32,949 bases of DNA from Bacteroidaceae bacterium (GCA_017541265.1 JAFXZK010000039.1:1-32949), one strand, 5' to 3'. Numbered from the stretch's first letter, positions 1 to 6,613 are shown. The notes: a model not told the origin generated them from the sequence alone. Numbers and translations: made by a program.

Positions 1-136
1 ATTGGGAATTACTACCTCCAGAGCCAACTCTGTTTGATTAGGAGGGAGCTTACTTTTTCGAAAAATAATCCGCAAAACCTTTTTATCGGCATTGCGGATA
101 GGGATTTGATGTATGTTTAAGTTTTAGCGGACAGCA

Positions 137-301
137 ATAATCCCAAATCAGTCATTAGACACTTTGTGTCTCTTGCTTTTCACAAATTAGCAAAAATAAG
201 GCTCACCAATTGGGATAAATTTATCATAATTAGTGGATGAATTAGTCAAAATTTGTGTAAAAGTCTGGTGCGAAGCACCTAATGACCGAATTGGGTTTAT
301 C
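137..301. repeat. Large nested palindrome with covarying inner hairpins
   Basis: The left arm (about 142-190) and right arm (about 249-297) are imperfect inverted copies around an axis at 218.5. CCCAA (142-146) mirrors TTGGG (291-295), GTCATTAG (151-158) mirrors CTAATGAC (279-286), and CACAAATT (181-188) mirrors AATTTGTG (249-256). Each arm carries its own small hairpin at the mirrored place. The left one is AGACAC-TTT-GTGTCT (157-171) and the right one GGTGC-GAA-GCACC (267-279). The two hairpins differ in sequence but both pair, so the structure rather than the sequence is kept. Near the axis sits GATAAATTTATC (214-225). The layout resembles a REPIN or small MITE. Confidence 0.65.
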
Positions 302-343
302 GTGTAAATTCTGCACGTTATTCTTATCTATTATTCGTTTATC

Positions 344-443
344 ATGTGTCCCAAATGGAACATGTGCATTATTTGCACAAGTTGACTTTTGAACTTGTCG
401 GAAATCCCGACATCTTGAGAGACTTTTATGCAAAATCTGCATA
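344..443. repeat. Run of short hairpins spaced about 16-17 bp
   Basis: Successive dyads are ATGT..ACAT (344-363, centre about 354), TGTGCA-TTATT-TGCACA (363-379, centre 371), CAAGTT..AACTTG (378-397, centre 387.5), GTCGG..CCGAC (397-411, centre 404) and TATGCA-AAATC-TGCATA (427-443, centre 435). The arms differ completely between units, while the spacing is near 16.5 bp or twice that. The run lies immediately downstream of the exonuclease stop codon, so it may act as a 3' end structure for that operon. Confidence 0.5.
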
Positions 444-935
444 TTACAATATTTCTCTTGCTATCCATGCACATGCCTCGGCATCGGCGAGGGCGTGGTG
501 GTGGTTCTTCATGCAGAAGCCGCAGGCTTCGGCGACAGTCTGGAGCTGGTGGTTCGGCAGGCAGGGGAACTTGCGGCGCGAGACGCAAAGGGTGTCGAGG
601 AACTCATAGTCGGGATAGTCCATCCGATAGACACGGAACACGGCTTTTAGGCAGCTCTCGTCGAAGGGTCGGTTGTGGGCGACTAAGGGCAGGCCCTCTA
701 TTAAAGGCTCTATCTGTGCCCAAACTTCAGGGAAGATGGGGGCATTGTCTGTGTCCTCGTAGCTGAGGCCATGCACCTGCTGGCACCAGTAGTTGTAATA
801 GTTCGGTTCGGGCTGAATAAGAGAGTAGAAGCTATCCACAATCTCGCCGTTCCTAACGATAACGATACCAACAGAGCAGACACTGCTGCGCTCATTATTG
901 GCGGTCTCAAAATCTATTGCTGCAAAGTCTTTCAT
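444..935 (-). CDS. DEDDh-family 3'-5' exonuclease (DnaQ-like)
   Basis: A 163-residue stand-alone exonuclease domain of the DnaQ/RNase T fold, expected to remove nucleotides from 3' ends using two metal ions. The acidic residues are visible: D8 and E10 in the DFE motif, D92 in the VAHNRPFD motif, and H146-x4-D151 in the last motif, so the active site looks complete. It is too short to hold a polymerase- or clamp-binding extension. The start codon overlaps the stop codon of the upstream WYL gene as ATGA (932-935), so the two proteins are probably translated together. This suggests a DNA repair, stress or defence role controlled by the WYL protein; that part is inference. The exact substrate cannot be told from sequence. 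Confidence 0.88.
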   Translation of the reverse strand: MKDFAAIDFETANNERSSVCSVGIVIVRNGEIVDSFYSLIQPEPNYYNYWCQQVHGLSYEDTDNAPIFPEVWAQIEPLIEGLPLVAHNRPFDESCLKAVFRVYRMDYPDYEFLDTLCVSRRKFPCLPNHQLQTVAEACGFCMKNHHHALADAEACAWIAREIL

Positions 936-1864
936 TTCTTTTTATTATAATTCTTCCACATTTGACCAACTATTCTTGTCATCTCTTCGCGGAGCCAGAG
1001 GGGTTCGAGCACTTCCACGTCGCTGCCGTTCCAGAGCAGTTCCTGAATGAAGTCATACTGCGGGCGGAGCCAGTAGCGAAAGATGCTGTACTCGTCGGTC
1101 TGCTCTATCTCTTCCTGCGACTCGTGAAGCTCCAAGTCGCGGATATAGTTTGCCTGGCTGGCATTGGCTTTGAGCAGAACCCTTTCTGCCTTGACATCAG
1201 AGCCGGCAAAGATGCCAAAGCAGTCCTTGAAGTACTCCTCGGCGCTCCAGTCCTTGGGCATCACGAAGGTCTTTTCCGTCCGGCGAAGCTTCTGGATGCG
1301 GTCGAGGGAATAGATGCGAAGCTTTCCCTCGTCGTAATCGGGTTTAGCTATCATGTACCACCGCTGGCGGAACAGCTTCACACAATACGGCTGGACATCG
1401 TAACTTCTCTCCTCGTCTTTCCAATAATTATAATAGGTCAGGTTCAGCACGCTGTTCTCCTTCATCGCCCCGATGACGGTCTGAAGATGTTCCCTGCCGG
1501 AAGGCACATACTCGAGCAGGATGCGGTCCTTGATGCTCTGGCTGTTCGCCAAGGCATTGCTCACGCAGAACGTGTTGTAGAGCCACGAGCGGATTCCATT
1601 CTTCTTGATGTCCTCCTCGTTCTCGATGTAGTAACGGTACTCGCCACGGTTCTCGTTGACGATGCTGATGCCGAACATATCCCAGATGGCATCCTTCCAG
1701 TGTTCGAAGGTGCGTTTGGGGATTTCCACGCCTCTGCTCATGTCGATGTCGCGAAGCCATAGCTTGTTCAGTTCGTTGAACGAAACCTTTCGCCTGCGAT
1801 AGATGGTTTCTATCACCCAGACGTACTTGTTTATCAAGGTTTGACCCCTGTCGTTGTTTATCAT
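932..1864 (-). CDS. WYL-domain transcriptional regulator
   Basis: A 310-residue protein with an N-terminal winged-helix-like segment (about residues 10-80), a WYL domain (about 130-195, with a QRWYMIA core near residue 169 and the basic LRIYSLDRI strand after it), and a C-terminal WCX-like part. WYL proteins are ligand- or nucleic-acid-sensing regulators; relatives such as PafBC answer to DNA damage and others repress phage-defence genes. It is the first gene of an operon with the exonuclease, overlapping it by 4 bases. The start at 1864 is supported by a TAACTTTG -7 box on the same strand 17 bases upstream. Autoregulation is likely for this family but is not shown here. Confidence 0.85.
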   Translation of the reverse strand: MINNDRGQTLINKYVWVIETIYRRRKVSFNELNKLWLRDIDMSRGVEIPKRTFEHWKDAIWDMFGISIVNENRGEYRYYIENEEDIKKNGIRSWLYNTFCVSNALANSQSIKDRILLEYVPSGREHLQTVIGAMKENSVLNLTYYNYWKDEERSYDVQPYCVKLFRQRWYMIAKPDYDEGKLRIYSLDRIQKLRRTEKTFVMPKDWSAEEYFKDCFGIFAGSDVKAERVLLKANASQANYIRDLELHESQEEIEQTDEYSIFRYWLRPQYDFIQELLWNGSDVEVLEPLWLREEMTRIVGQMWKNYNKKK

Positions 1865-1881
1865 AACTCAAGATTTTTCTG

Positions 1882-1889
1882 CAAAGTTA
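1882..1889 (-). promoter_or_regulatory. -7 box of the WYL-exonuclease operon
   Basis: On the minus strand this reads TAACTTTG, a full match to the Bacteroidetes TAnnTTTG box, 17 bases before the ATG at 1864. No clear TTTG -33 box is visible at the usual spacing. Confidence 0.6.
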
Positions 1890-1976
1890 CGAAAAAGGTA
1901 CGTCATTCTGTGGCAGAGGCAGGGAAATTATACAATTTAACGAATTACGATTGACAATTCATTACAATTTGACGAT

Positions 1977-2011
1977 TTTGTTCTTTTTTTCAGAAAAAAA
2001 TCGTAACTTTG
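1977..2011 (+). promoter_or_regulatory. Promoter of the deoxynucleoside kinase genes
   Basis: TTTG at 1977-1980 and TAACTTTG at 2004-2011 are separated by 23 bases and match the Bacteroidetes -33/-7 pattern. The GTG start of the first kinase lies 28 bases downstream. The preceding bases (about 1930-1975) are the AT-rich CAATTT-type microrepeat also seen at 2735-2780 and 16700-16735. Confidence 0.65.
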
Positions 2012-2039
2012 CAGGTGAAACAGCAAAGACCAGCAGAAA

Positions 2040-2666
2040 GTGTACATCGCAATCGCAGGAAACATAGGCAGCGGCAAGACAACGCTGACGGAGATGCTCG
2101 CCAAGCACTATCATTGGGAGCCGAAGTACGAGCAGGTGGCCTTCAACCCTTACCTTGAAGACTACTACCGCGACATCCAGCGCTGGTCGTTCCCTATGGA
2201 GGTGTTCTTCCTGAAAGAGCGTTTCCGCGACATCCTCGAAATGCAGAAGAGCGGCAGGGACACTATTCTGGACCGCTCCATCTATGAGGGCGTGTATGTC
2301 TTCGTGGCGAACAACAAGCGCATGGGCAACCTCAGCGACCGCGACTTCGAGACATTCATGGAGCTGTTCGACCACATAAAGAACATCATACGCTATCCCG
2401 ACCTGATGATATACCTGCGTGCCAGCGTTCCGCACCTCGTGGCGAACATCCAGAAGCGCGGCCGCGACTGCGAACAAGCCATCCAGCTCGAGTACCTCAA
2501 GGGCTTGAACGACCTCTACGAAGACTTCATATATAATAAGTATAAAGGCAAGGTGCTGACCATCGAAGTCGACGACATCGACTACCAGCACAACCCAAAA
2601 GACTTCAAAGACATAACAGACAAAATCGACGGACTGCTCTACGGCATGTTCCCACTTAATGAATGA
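2040..2666 (+). CDS. Deoxynucleoside kinase, copy 1
   Basis: A 208-residue cytoplasmic kinase of the dNK/dGK/dCK family, which salvages deoxynucleosides by phosphorylating the 5' hydroxyl with ATP. The P-loop GNIGSGKTT occupies residues 7-15, a DRS motif (the ERS-like substrate/catalytic site) lies near residue 78, and an arginine-rich lid KRGRDCEQ is near residue 140. The start is GTG; it aligns exactly with the ATG of the neighbouring paralogue (YIAIAGNIG versus HIAIAGNIG), which supports this choice, and no upstream ATG fits. The stop TGA at 2664 lies inside the first unit of a heptamer satellite. A second, diverged copy follows 120 bases downstream. Which base each enzyme prefers cannot be read off safely. 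Confidence 0.92.
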   Translation: MYIAIAGNIGSGKTTLTEMLAKHYHWEPKYEQVAFNPYLEDYYRDIQRWSFPMEVFFLKERFRDILEMQKSGRDTILDRSIYEGVYVFVANNKRMGNLSDRDFETFMELFDHIKNIIRYPDLMIYLRASVPHLVANIQKRGRDCEQAIQLEYLKGLNDLYEDFIYNKYKGKVLTIEVDDIDYQHNPKDFKDITDKIDGLLYGMFPLNE

Positions 2667-2785
2667 AGAGTGAAGAATGAAGAGTGAAGAGTGAAGAATT
2701 TGTTACCGCCTTTAATTGCGGGTAATAAATTGTAAATTATTCCCATTGTAAATAAATTGTAAATTGTCAAATTGTAAATTAAGTT
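2664..2785 (+). repeat. Heptamer satellite and AATTGTAAATT microrepeats
   Basis: Five contiguous 7-base units, TGAAGAG or TGAAGAA, run from 2664 to 2698 and start with the kinase stop codon. After a short unique stretch, AATTGTAAATT-type words recur from about 2727 to 2785, up to the start of the second kinase. The same word family appears near 1930-1975 and 16697-16735. The whole gap between the two kinases is made of such repeats. Confidence 0.75.
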
Positions 2786-2786
2786 T

Positions 2787-3407
2787 ATGCACATTGCGAT
2801 AGCCGGAAACATCGGGTGCGGCAAGACCACCCTCACCAAGTTGCTCGTCAAGCGCTACGGCTGGACGCCGCGCTTCGAGCCTGTCGAGACGAATCCCTAC
2901 CTCGACGACTTCTACCAGGACATGAACCGCTGGAGCTTCAACCTGCAAGTGTATTTCCTCAACAAGCGTTTCCGCGACGTCGTGGAAATATCAAGGAGCA
3001 CGGACACCATCATCCAGGACCGCACCATCTTCGAGGACGCGCGCATCTTTGCCCCGAACCTCCATGCGCAGGGCTACATGAGCGACCGCGACTTCCAGAA
3101 CTACAGTGACCTTTTCGACCTGATGATGTCCCTCGTCGGCCTGCCCGACCTGCTCATCTACATTCGCAGCTCCATCCCCAACCTCATTGCCCAGATTGCC
3201 AAACGCGGCAGGGAGTATGAGCAAAGCATCCGCATCGACTATCTCACCGGCCTGAACGAGCGTTACGAGGAATGGATTAAGAGCTATCCTGGCAAGCTCC
3301 TCATCGTCGATGGCGACACCCTCAAGTTCGAATCGAGCGTCGCCGACTTCCAGCGCATCACCGAACAAATCGACGCAAAGCTCTACGGCCTCTTCCCGGA
3401 GGAATAG
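2787..3407 (+). CDS. Deoxynucleoside kinase, copy 2
   Basis: A 206-residue paralogue of the preceding gene with the same layout: P-loop GNIGCGKTT at residues 7-15, DRT near residue 78, and lid KRGREYEQ near residue 139. The copies are clearly homologous along their full length but differ at many positions, including DRS versus DRT and the residues after it, so they are old and probably differ in substrate. Tandem kinases with complementary specificities (dAK with dGK or dCK) are known in lactobacilli, where the two subunits form a heterodimer; a similar partnership here is inference. The second copy lacks its own obvious promoter and likely shares the upstream one. Confidence 0.92.
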   Translation: MHIAIAGNIGCGKTTLTKLLVKRYGWTPRFEPVETNPYLDDFYQDMNRWSFNLQVYFLNKRFRDVVEISRSTDTIIQDRTIFEDARIFAPNLHAQGYMSDRDFQNYSDLFDLMMSLVGLPDLLIYIRSSIPNLIAQIAKRGREYEQSIRIDYLTGLNERYEEWIKSYPGKLLIVDGDTLKFESSVADFQRITEQIDAKLYGLFPEE

Positions 3408-3483
3408 CTGTCAGTTCCCGTTTCCACGTCACCATGAAACGACGAGGCATTTTCTTGACAAAAGGACGGGATAAACAAACTAA

Positions 3484-4131
3484 ATGATGACGGTAAAGAC
3501 TATCTGTGCAACCCTGCTCTTGATGGCAATAGGTATGCAGTCAACTTGGGCGCAAAAAGTGTTAGTTTACAAAGCTGACAAATCGAGAATTGAGCTTAAT
3601 ACCTCAGAAGTTGACAGCATGGTATTCGTGTCGGGAGGGAATGACTATGAGAAGCCCTTCAATCTGGAAGGCTATTGGTATCTAAGCGAAAGATCTGGGT
3701 GTGAATCGGACTATCCAAGTGATTCGACTTCATATAGTTATAATGAAGATGTGTTGTGGTATCAAGAGTTCTCCTTTAGCCTCATCCAGGGAGAAACAAA
3801 TTATTATTCTGTATCATGGAGGGAAAAACACCTTTTACAAAGAGAAGGCGAATCATCCGAGGATTATTGTGAGAGATTAAACACAGGAGATTATTCTCCT
3901 AACGAATTGGTTATGTCAGATTGGCAGCAGGAGTGTAATTGGCTCGTTTTGGGTGGCAATCTCTACACTACTGTGCCAGAAATGGAATCTTTAGGCTTAA
4001 TTCCATATGCAAAAATGGTCAGTATGTCATATAATCAATTCACGATTGCAGCAAGATGGGACAACATATATGCGTTTTATCTTTGGAAGGAACCATATAA
4101 ATTCTATTTTACATTTACACGGATTGAGTAA
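3484..4131 (+). CDS. Secreted protein of unknown function
   Basis: A 215-residue protein. Residues 1-23 form a typical signal peptide (hydrophobic core ending MQSTWAQ, cleavage after WA). The mature start (KVLVYKADKSRIELN followed by SEVDSMVF) is the short strand pattern often seen at the N terminus of secreted Bacteroidales proteins. The rest is rich in Trp, Tyr and Ser with no recognised motif and no lipobox. It lies 76 bases after the second kinase in the same direction; that gap has a possible CCCGT/ACGGG stem (3417-3421/3466-3470). By eye the gene is AT-richer than its neighbours, which hints at later acquisition. MMTV and MTV starts are both possible; the first is given. Confidence 0.7.
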   Translation: MMTVKTICATLLLMAIGMQSTWAQKVLVYKADKSRIELNTSEVDSMVFVSGGNDYEKPFNLEGYWYLSERSGCESDYPSDSTSYSYNEDVLWYQEFSFSLIQGETNYYSVSWREKHLLQREGESSEDYCERLNTGDYSPNELVMSDWQQECNWLVLGGNLYTTVPEMESLGLIPYAKMVSMSYNQFTIAARWDNIYAFYLWKEPYKFYFTFTRIE

Positions 4132-4241
4132 ACAGTTTCCCTACATTCATTGTAATTGTTGCATCTTCCGGAAACATTTCTTTCTGTATTGATAATAAAA
4201 CAATCCCGACAGCCCCGCAAATCAAGCCCTTCAAGAGGAGA

Positions 4242-4451
4242 TTAGAGGTAAGACAGAATATAACGAGGTGACTGGAAGAAAAGACCTGTGTTGGGGTCGC
4301 TGAGCTTCTTGTAGATAGACGATGTATAGATGCGGTCAATAGCCTCCTCCAAAGAGTAGTTTTGCTCCTCAGTGAGTATTTGAATCATGCGGGCTGTGAC
4401 TTGTTCCTTCAGATGCTTGAACTCCTGTATGGTGACGTTTGGCTTTGTCAT
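4242..4451 (-). CDS. Small DUF3791-like protein (operon gene 3)
   Basis: A 69-residue acidic helical protein with the pattern EEAIDRIYTSSIYKKLSDP followed by TGLFFQSPRYIL, which I associate with small proteins accompanying DUF3990 genes and often annotated as DUF3791. It has no signal peptide or membrane segment. Its ATG overlaps the stop of the upstream DUF3990 gene as ATGA (4448-4451). The family assignment is from memory of the sequence pattern, and function is unknown. Given the operon it could be an antitoxin, or a partner that sets the specificity of the ADP-ribosyltransferase-like protein. Confidence 0.72.
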   Translation of the reverse strand: MTKPNVTIQEFKHLKEQVTARMIQILTEEQNYSLEEAIDRIYTSSIYKKLSDPNTGLFFQSPRYILSYL

Positions 4452-4927
4452 ATTTTCGAGAGTTTAGCAAGGGCGCGTTCCGTTCCGAAGAAGTACTGGA
4501 AGGTGACACCCTTCATGTATTTGAGGTTTTCGAGGAACTGCTCAAGGGTAATGTCTCCAGCTTCGTACTTGCCAATCTGCACGCCAACGCGGTCGTTGGC
4601 TATCGGACCATAGACGATGTCGTAGTTGTGAACCGGGGTGATGTTATGGTTATTACGGTTCAAAAAGATAAACTCTGCCCACTCACGGGTATAGCCATCG
4701 AAGGTAAGCACATGAAGTTCATCGGAAGTGAGCACCGTCTCGTCGAAAAGATAAGTGTTCATCACGGGATTGCCGCCTTCGGTTAGTGCCTTAAACTCAC
4801 CCATACGCCATGCTTGCTGGCGGTCGGCAGAAAGGTAGAAGCCGCGTCCGAAATCTTTATTAGGACGAGACTTCGTAAGGTCGATGTGGTCAATATCAAC
4901 CGTAGAGCCGTGATAAAGGCGTATCAT
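4448..4927 (-). CDS. DUF3990 protein, ADP-ribosyltransferase-like
   Basis: A 159-residue protein beginning MIRLYHGSTVDI, then DFGRGFYLSADRQQAWRM. The YHGS and GRGFYLS blocks resemble the NAD-binding strands of ADP-ribosyltransferase-fold enzymes, and DUF3990 is generally placed in that superfamily; this is recalled, not tested. I chose the ATG at 4927 rather than the upstream in-frame ATG at 4954 because it gives an ATGA overlap (4924-4927) with the preceding gene, and because the family starts right at the YHGS strand. It sits between two small helical proteins in a tightly coupled operon, as expected of a toxin-antitoxin or regulatory module. An actual toxin role is inference. Confidence 0.78.
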   Translation of the reverse strand: MIRLYHGSTVDIDHIDLTKSRPNKDFGRGFYLSADRQQAWRMGEFKALTEGGNPVMNTYLFDETVLTSDELHVLTFDGYTREWAEFIFLNRNNHNITPVHNYDIVYGPIANDRVGVQIGKYEAGDITLEQFLENLKYMKGVTFQYFFGTERALAKLSKI

Positions 4928-5145
4928 AAAAGTTCGCCTCCTTTCCGGTGGCAATAGGAAGCCATGCTCTGCACCATATCGTCGAACGGTTGGGTGTGCA
5001 TCACGTCATAGAAGTCGTGCACCACTTTGATGGCTCCGTAGCGGTTGAGGTAACGGTATGCCTCGACATCGGTCATCTTGTAATGACTGGCAAAGGCGGC
5101 GATGAGCAGCACGATGTATTCGGATATGTCCCTGATGCAAAACAT
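4924..5145 (-). CDS. DUF3791 protein (operon gene 1)
   Basis: A 73-residue helical protein. It matches the DUF3791 pattern: an N-terminal hydrophobic helix (ISEYIVLLIAAFASHYKMT), a middle RYGAIKVVHDFYDV segment, and the characteristic MHTQ turn before a C-terminal helix. It is the first of three genes joined by 4-base ATGA overlaps, ahead of DUF3990. DUF3791 and DUF3990 genes commonly sit side by side in gut Bacteroidales and Firmicutes, which supports both calls. Its promoter contains the 28-bp sequence that recurs upstream of the DUF3089 gene. Confidence 0.75.
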   Translation of the reverse strand: MFCIRDISEYIVLLIAAFASHYKMTDVEAYRYLNRYGAIKVVHDFYDVMHTQPFDDMVQSMASYCHRKGGELL

Positions 5146-5166
5146 AAATTTATTTCTTTACGAGGG

Positions 5167-5204
5167 CAAAGGTACGCTTTTATTTTCAATAATCGTGCAA
5201 TTAA
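5167..5204 (-). promoter_or_regulatory. Promoter of DUF3791/3990 operon, repeat copy 1
   Basis: On the minus strand a TTG (5198-5200) and a perfect TACCTTTG box (5167-5174) are 23 bases apart, and the ATG at 5145 follows 21 bases later. The 28 bases 5171-5198 are identical to 7191-7218, which lie upstream of the DUF3089 gene on the same strand. Confidence 0.65.
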
Positions 5205-5218
5205 CTCATAAAAAAACG

Positions 5219-5971
5219 CTAATCGGGCGGAAGAGTAGAGTCTTTGAGTATTGTCGGCGTTTCCAATTGTTCCTGTACTTCTGTCTTGTACTTGCGGGAG
5301 ATGGGGAGGCGGACGTCGCCTATCAGGATGTTCTCGCCTTCGCGTCCTTGACAGGCGGAGATGCGGACAAGATAGGAACGATGGATGCGGATGAAGTCGC
5401 GCCCCAGAAGATTGGCCCATGCGGAGATAGGACGCTTGTTGCGGTAGCGGCGGCCTTCTGTGGCATAAATCCATGTCTCTGTGTCGCAGCTCTCAACATA
5501 GAGGATTTCCTGTCTCTGAAGTGTTACGGGCTGACGATCGCTGGTAAAGGTTATCGTCTCATCGGTCTCTGGCAAGTGTCGCTCAATCATGCGTCCAAGG
5601 AAATAATCACCAACGATTATCAGCAGAAGCATTGCCAGCAGGAAGACTGGATTGAGCAATATGGGTGACACGCCCAGCTCGGTGGTCGTCAACTGGCGAC
5701 GCAGAGCCAGGATTAGTGTATGTGCCAAATGAACGGCAAGGAAAGCCATCGTGAGAATGAACAGCGTAAGGAAGAACACATCACGTATTCCTTGCCATTT
5801 AGAGGTGAAACGCACCTGCGCCAACAGATAGCGGAACAATACGGCCACAGGCAGAAGCGAGCTGGCAAGGAACAAGGCATCGGCAAAGGTGTAGCCCGTG
5901 CTGGAAAGTACTGTGGCAAACAAAAGCAATGCTATCGACCAATAGGAGATAATGAGTGCTGTGCGTTTCAT
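5219..5971 (-). CDS. Membrane-anchored LytTR DNA-binding regulator
   Basis: A 250-residue protein with four predicted membrane helices (about residues 4-26, 30-52, 64-90 and 104-126) and a C-terminal LytTR DNA-binding domain (about 140-240, with EILYVESCDTETWIY, the FIRIHRSYLV block and the LPISRKYK tail). It has no response-regulator receiver domain, so it is not a classical two-component output. The membrane part presumably senses or docks something in the envelope and presents the DNA-binding domain to the cytoplasmic side. It is divergent from a small membrane protein gene 190 bases away, and control of that gene, of itself, or both is the natural guess. The start at 5971 sits 8 bases from a TATCTTTG box. 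Confidence 0.85.
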   Translation of the reverse strand: MKRTALIISYWSIALLLFATVLSSTGYTFADALFLASSLLPVAVLFRYLLAQVRFTSKWQGIRDVFFLTLFILTMAFLAVHLAHTLILALRRQLTTTELGVSPILLNPVFLLAMLLLIIVGDYFLGRMIERHLPETDETITFTSDRQPVTLQRQEILYVESCDTETWIYATEGRRYRNKRPISAWANLLGRDFIRIHRSYLVRISACQGREGENILIGDVRLPISRKYKTEVQEQLETPTILKDSTLPPD

Positions 5972-5979
5972 TTCGGAGG

Positions 5980-6007
5980 CAAAGATAGCACTTTTCTGTC
6001 ATTCAAA
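5980..6007 (-). promoter_or_regulatory. Promoter of the LytTR gene
   Basis: The minus strand has TATCTTTG at 5980-5987 and TTTG at 6004-6007, 16 bases apart, which is a little short. The box lies only 8 bases from the ATG, so the transcript would be nearly leaderless. Confidence 0.45.
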
Positions 6008-6081
6008 AGCCATCGCATGAAGACAAAATCCCATTATAGAGGGTTTCGACAATCAAAGGAAGGGTTTTAACGGGCTAATTA

Positions 6082-6113
6082 TTTGGTCTCGCTGCCATAT
6101 TGTCGTACCTTTG
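6082..6113 (+). promoter_or_regulatory. Strong promoter of the small membrane protein
   Basis: TTTG at 6082-6085 and TACCTTTG at 6106-6113 are separated by 20 bases, a textbook Bacteroidetes promoter. The leader to the ATG at 6165 is about 45 bases. Confidence 0.7.
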
Positions 6114-6164
6114 CACCAGCAGCTGCTAAAAACAAAATGTTTAACCAAATAAAAGGTAATGATT

Positions 6165-6524
6165 ATGTCTGCAATTTCTGATTTCTTTATGGAGGGCAAT
6201 CCCTTGTGTATGTCTGTCCTCACCCTTCTGCTGGCTCTGGTCTTTCTGGCAGCATGGAAAGCTCCTGCATGGGTTCGTAACATTGGACTTATCGCACTGG
6301 CCTGTGGATTTCTCTTTGGCGCCTTCGGTCTCTATCAGATGTATGGCGTTCTGCAAGAGTCGTTCAGGGCATTTAATGAGGCGGGCGATGTCTCCCCATC
6401 CAATCTGGTACCGCCTGCCGTTATCTATGGCGGCTACAAGTGCGTTCTCATTCCGGTTATCTACGGCACCATCATCTTTATTATCTCCCAGATAGCCTAC
6501 CTCTTCCAGAAGCCTCGGATATAA
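6165..6524 (+). CDS. Small three-helix membrane protein, MotA/TolQ/ExbB-like
   Basis: A 119-residue inner-membrane protein with three hydrophobic segments (about residues 13-31, 38-60 and 88-112). The WVRNIGLIALACGFLFGAFG stretch, with YGLII-like glycine spacing near the end (PVIYGTIIFIISQI), resembles a minimal MotA/TolQ/ExbB proton-channel fold, although no conserved proton-channel partner gene is present. I chose the ATG at 6165 over the one at 6159 because AAAAGG (6151-6156) then stands 8 bases upstream rather than 2. It is divergent from the LytTR regulator, has its own strong promoter and ends at a clear hairpin terminator, so it is a single-gene unit and a likely regulatory target or partner. 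Confidence 0.72.
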   Translation: MSAISDFFMEGNPLCMSVLTLLLALVFLAAWKAPAWVRNIGLIALACGFLFGAFGLYQMYGVLQESFRAFNEAGDVSPSNLVPPAVIYGGYKCVLIPVIYGTIIFIISQIAYLFQKPRI

Positions 6525-6531
6525 ATGAAAG

Positions 6532-6591
6532 CCGAAGCTTTAGCTCGACGAACTCAAGTTCTCGACAGCTAAAGCTTCGGGCTGTTTTGTT
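6532..6591 (+). terminator. Rho-independent terminator
   Basis: CCGAAGCTTTAGCT (6532-6545) pairs perfectly with AGCTAAAGCTTCGG (6567-6580). An inner GAACT/AGTTC stem (6550-6554/6557-6561) lies in the loop, and a T-rich tail (about 6584-6591) follows. It starts 7 bases after the small membrane protein gene. The minus-strand DUF3089 gene ends just beyond it, so it could serve both directions. Confidence 0.85.
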
Positions 6592-6613
6592 TAGTATTGG
6601 CCTTTGAGGCTTA

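Larger units (their letters stand above)
1..443. other. Gene-free left edge with nested palindromes
   Basis: No convincing gene is visible. Frame 1 of the plus strand is open from 1 to 240 apart from one TAA at 118-120, so a decayed gene end is possible, but the encoded peptide has no recognisable motif. The stretch holds a hairpin at 68-75/92-99 (ATCCGCAA/TTGCGGAT), a large imperfect palindrome at 137-301, and a run of small hairpins from 344 to 443. The exonuclease gene on the minus strand ends at 444, so part of this region is its 3' flank. Confidence 0.5.

Noticed and set aside
1-240. Frame 1 open across 80 codons except one TAA
   Set aside because: No recognisable protein motif, and much of it is explained by the inverted-repeat element at 137-301.
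4115-4339. Minus-strand frame with a hydrophobic stretch (LLLKGLICGAVGIVLL) between the secreted protein and the DUF3791-like gene
   Set aside because: It overlaps the ends of two better-supported genes, has no start context or promoter, and its first part is a frame-shifted reading of the DUF3791-like gene. A decayed gene cannot be fully excluded.
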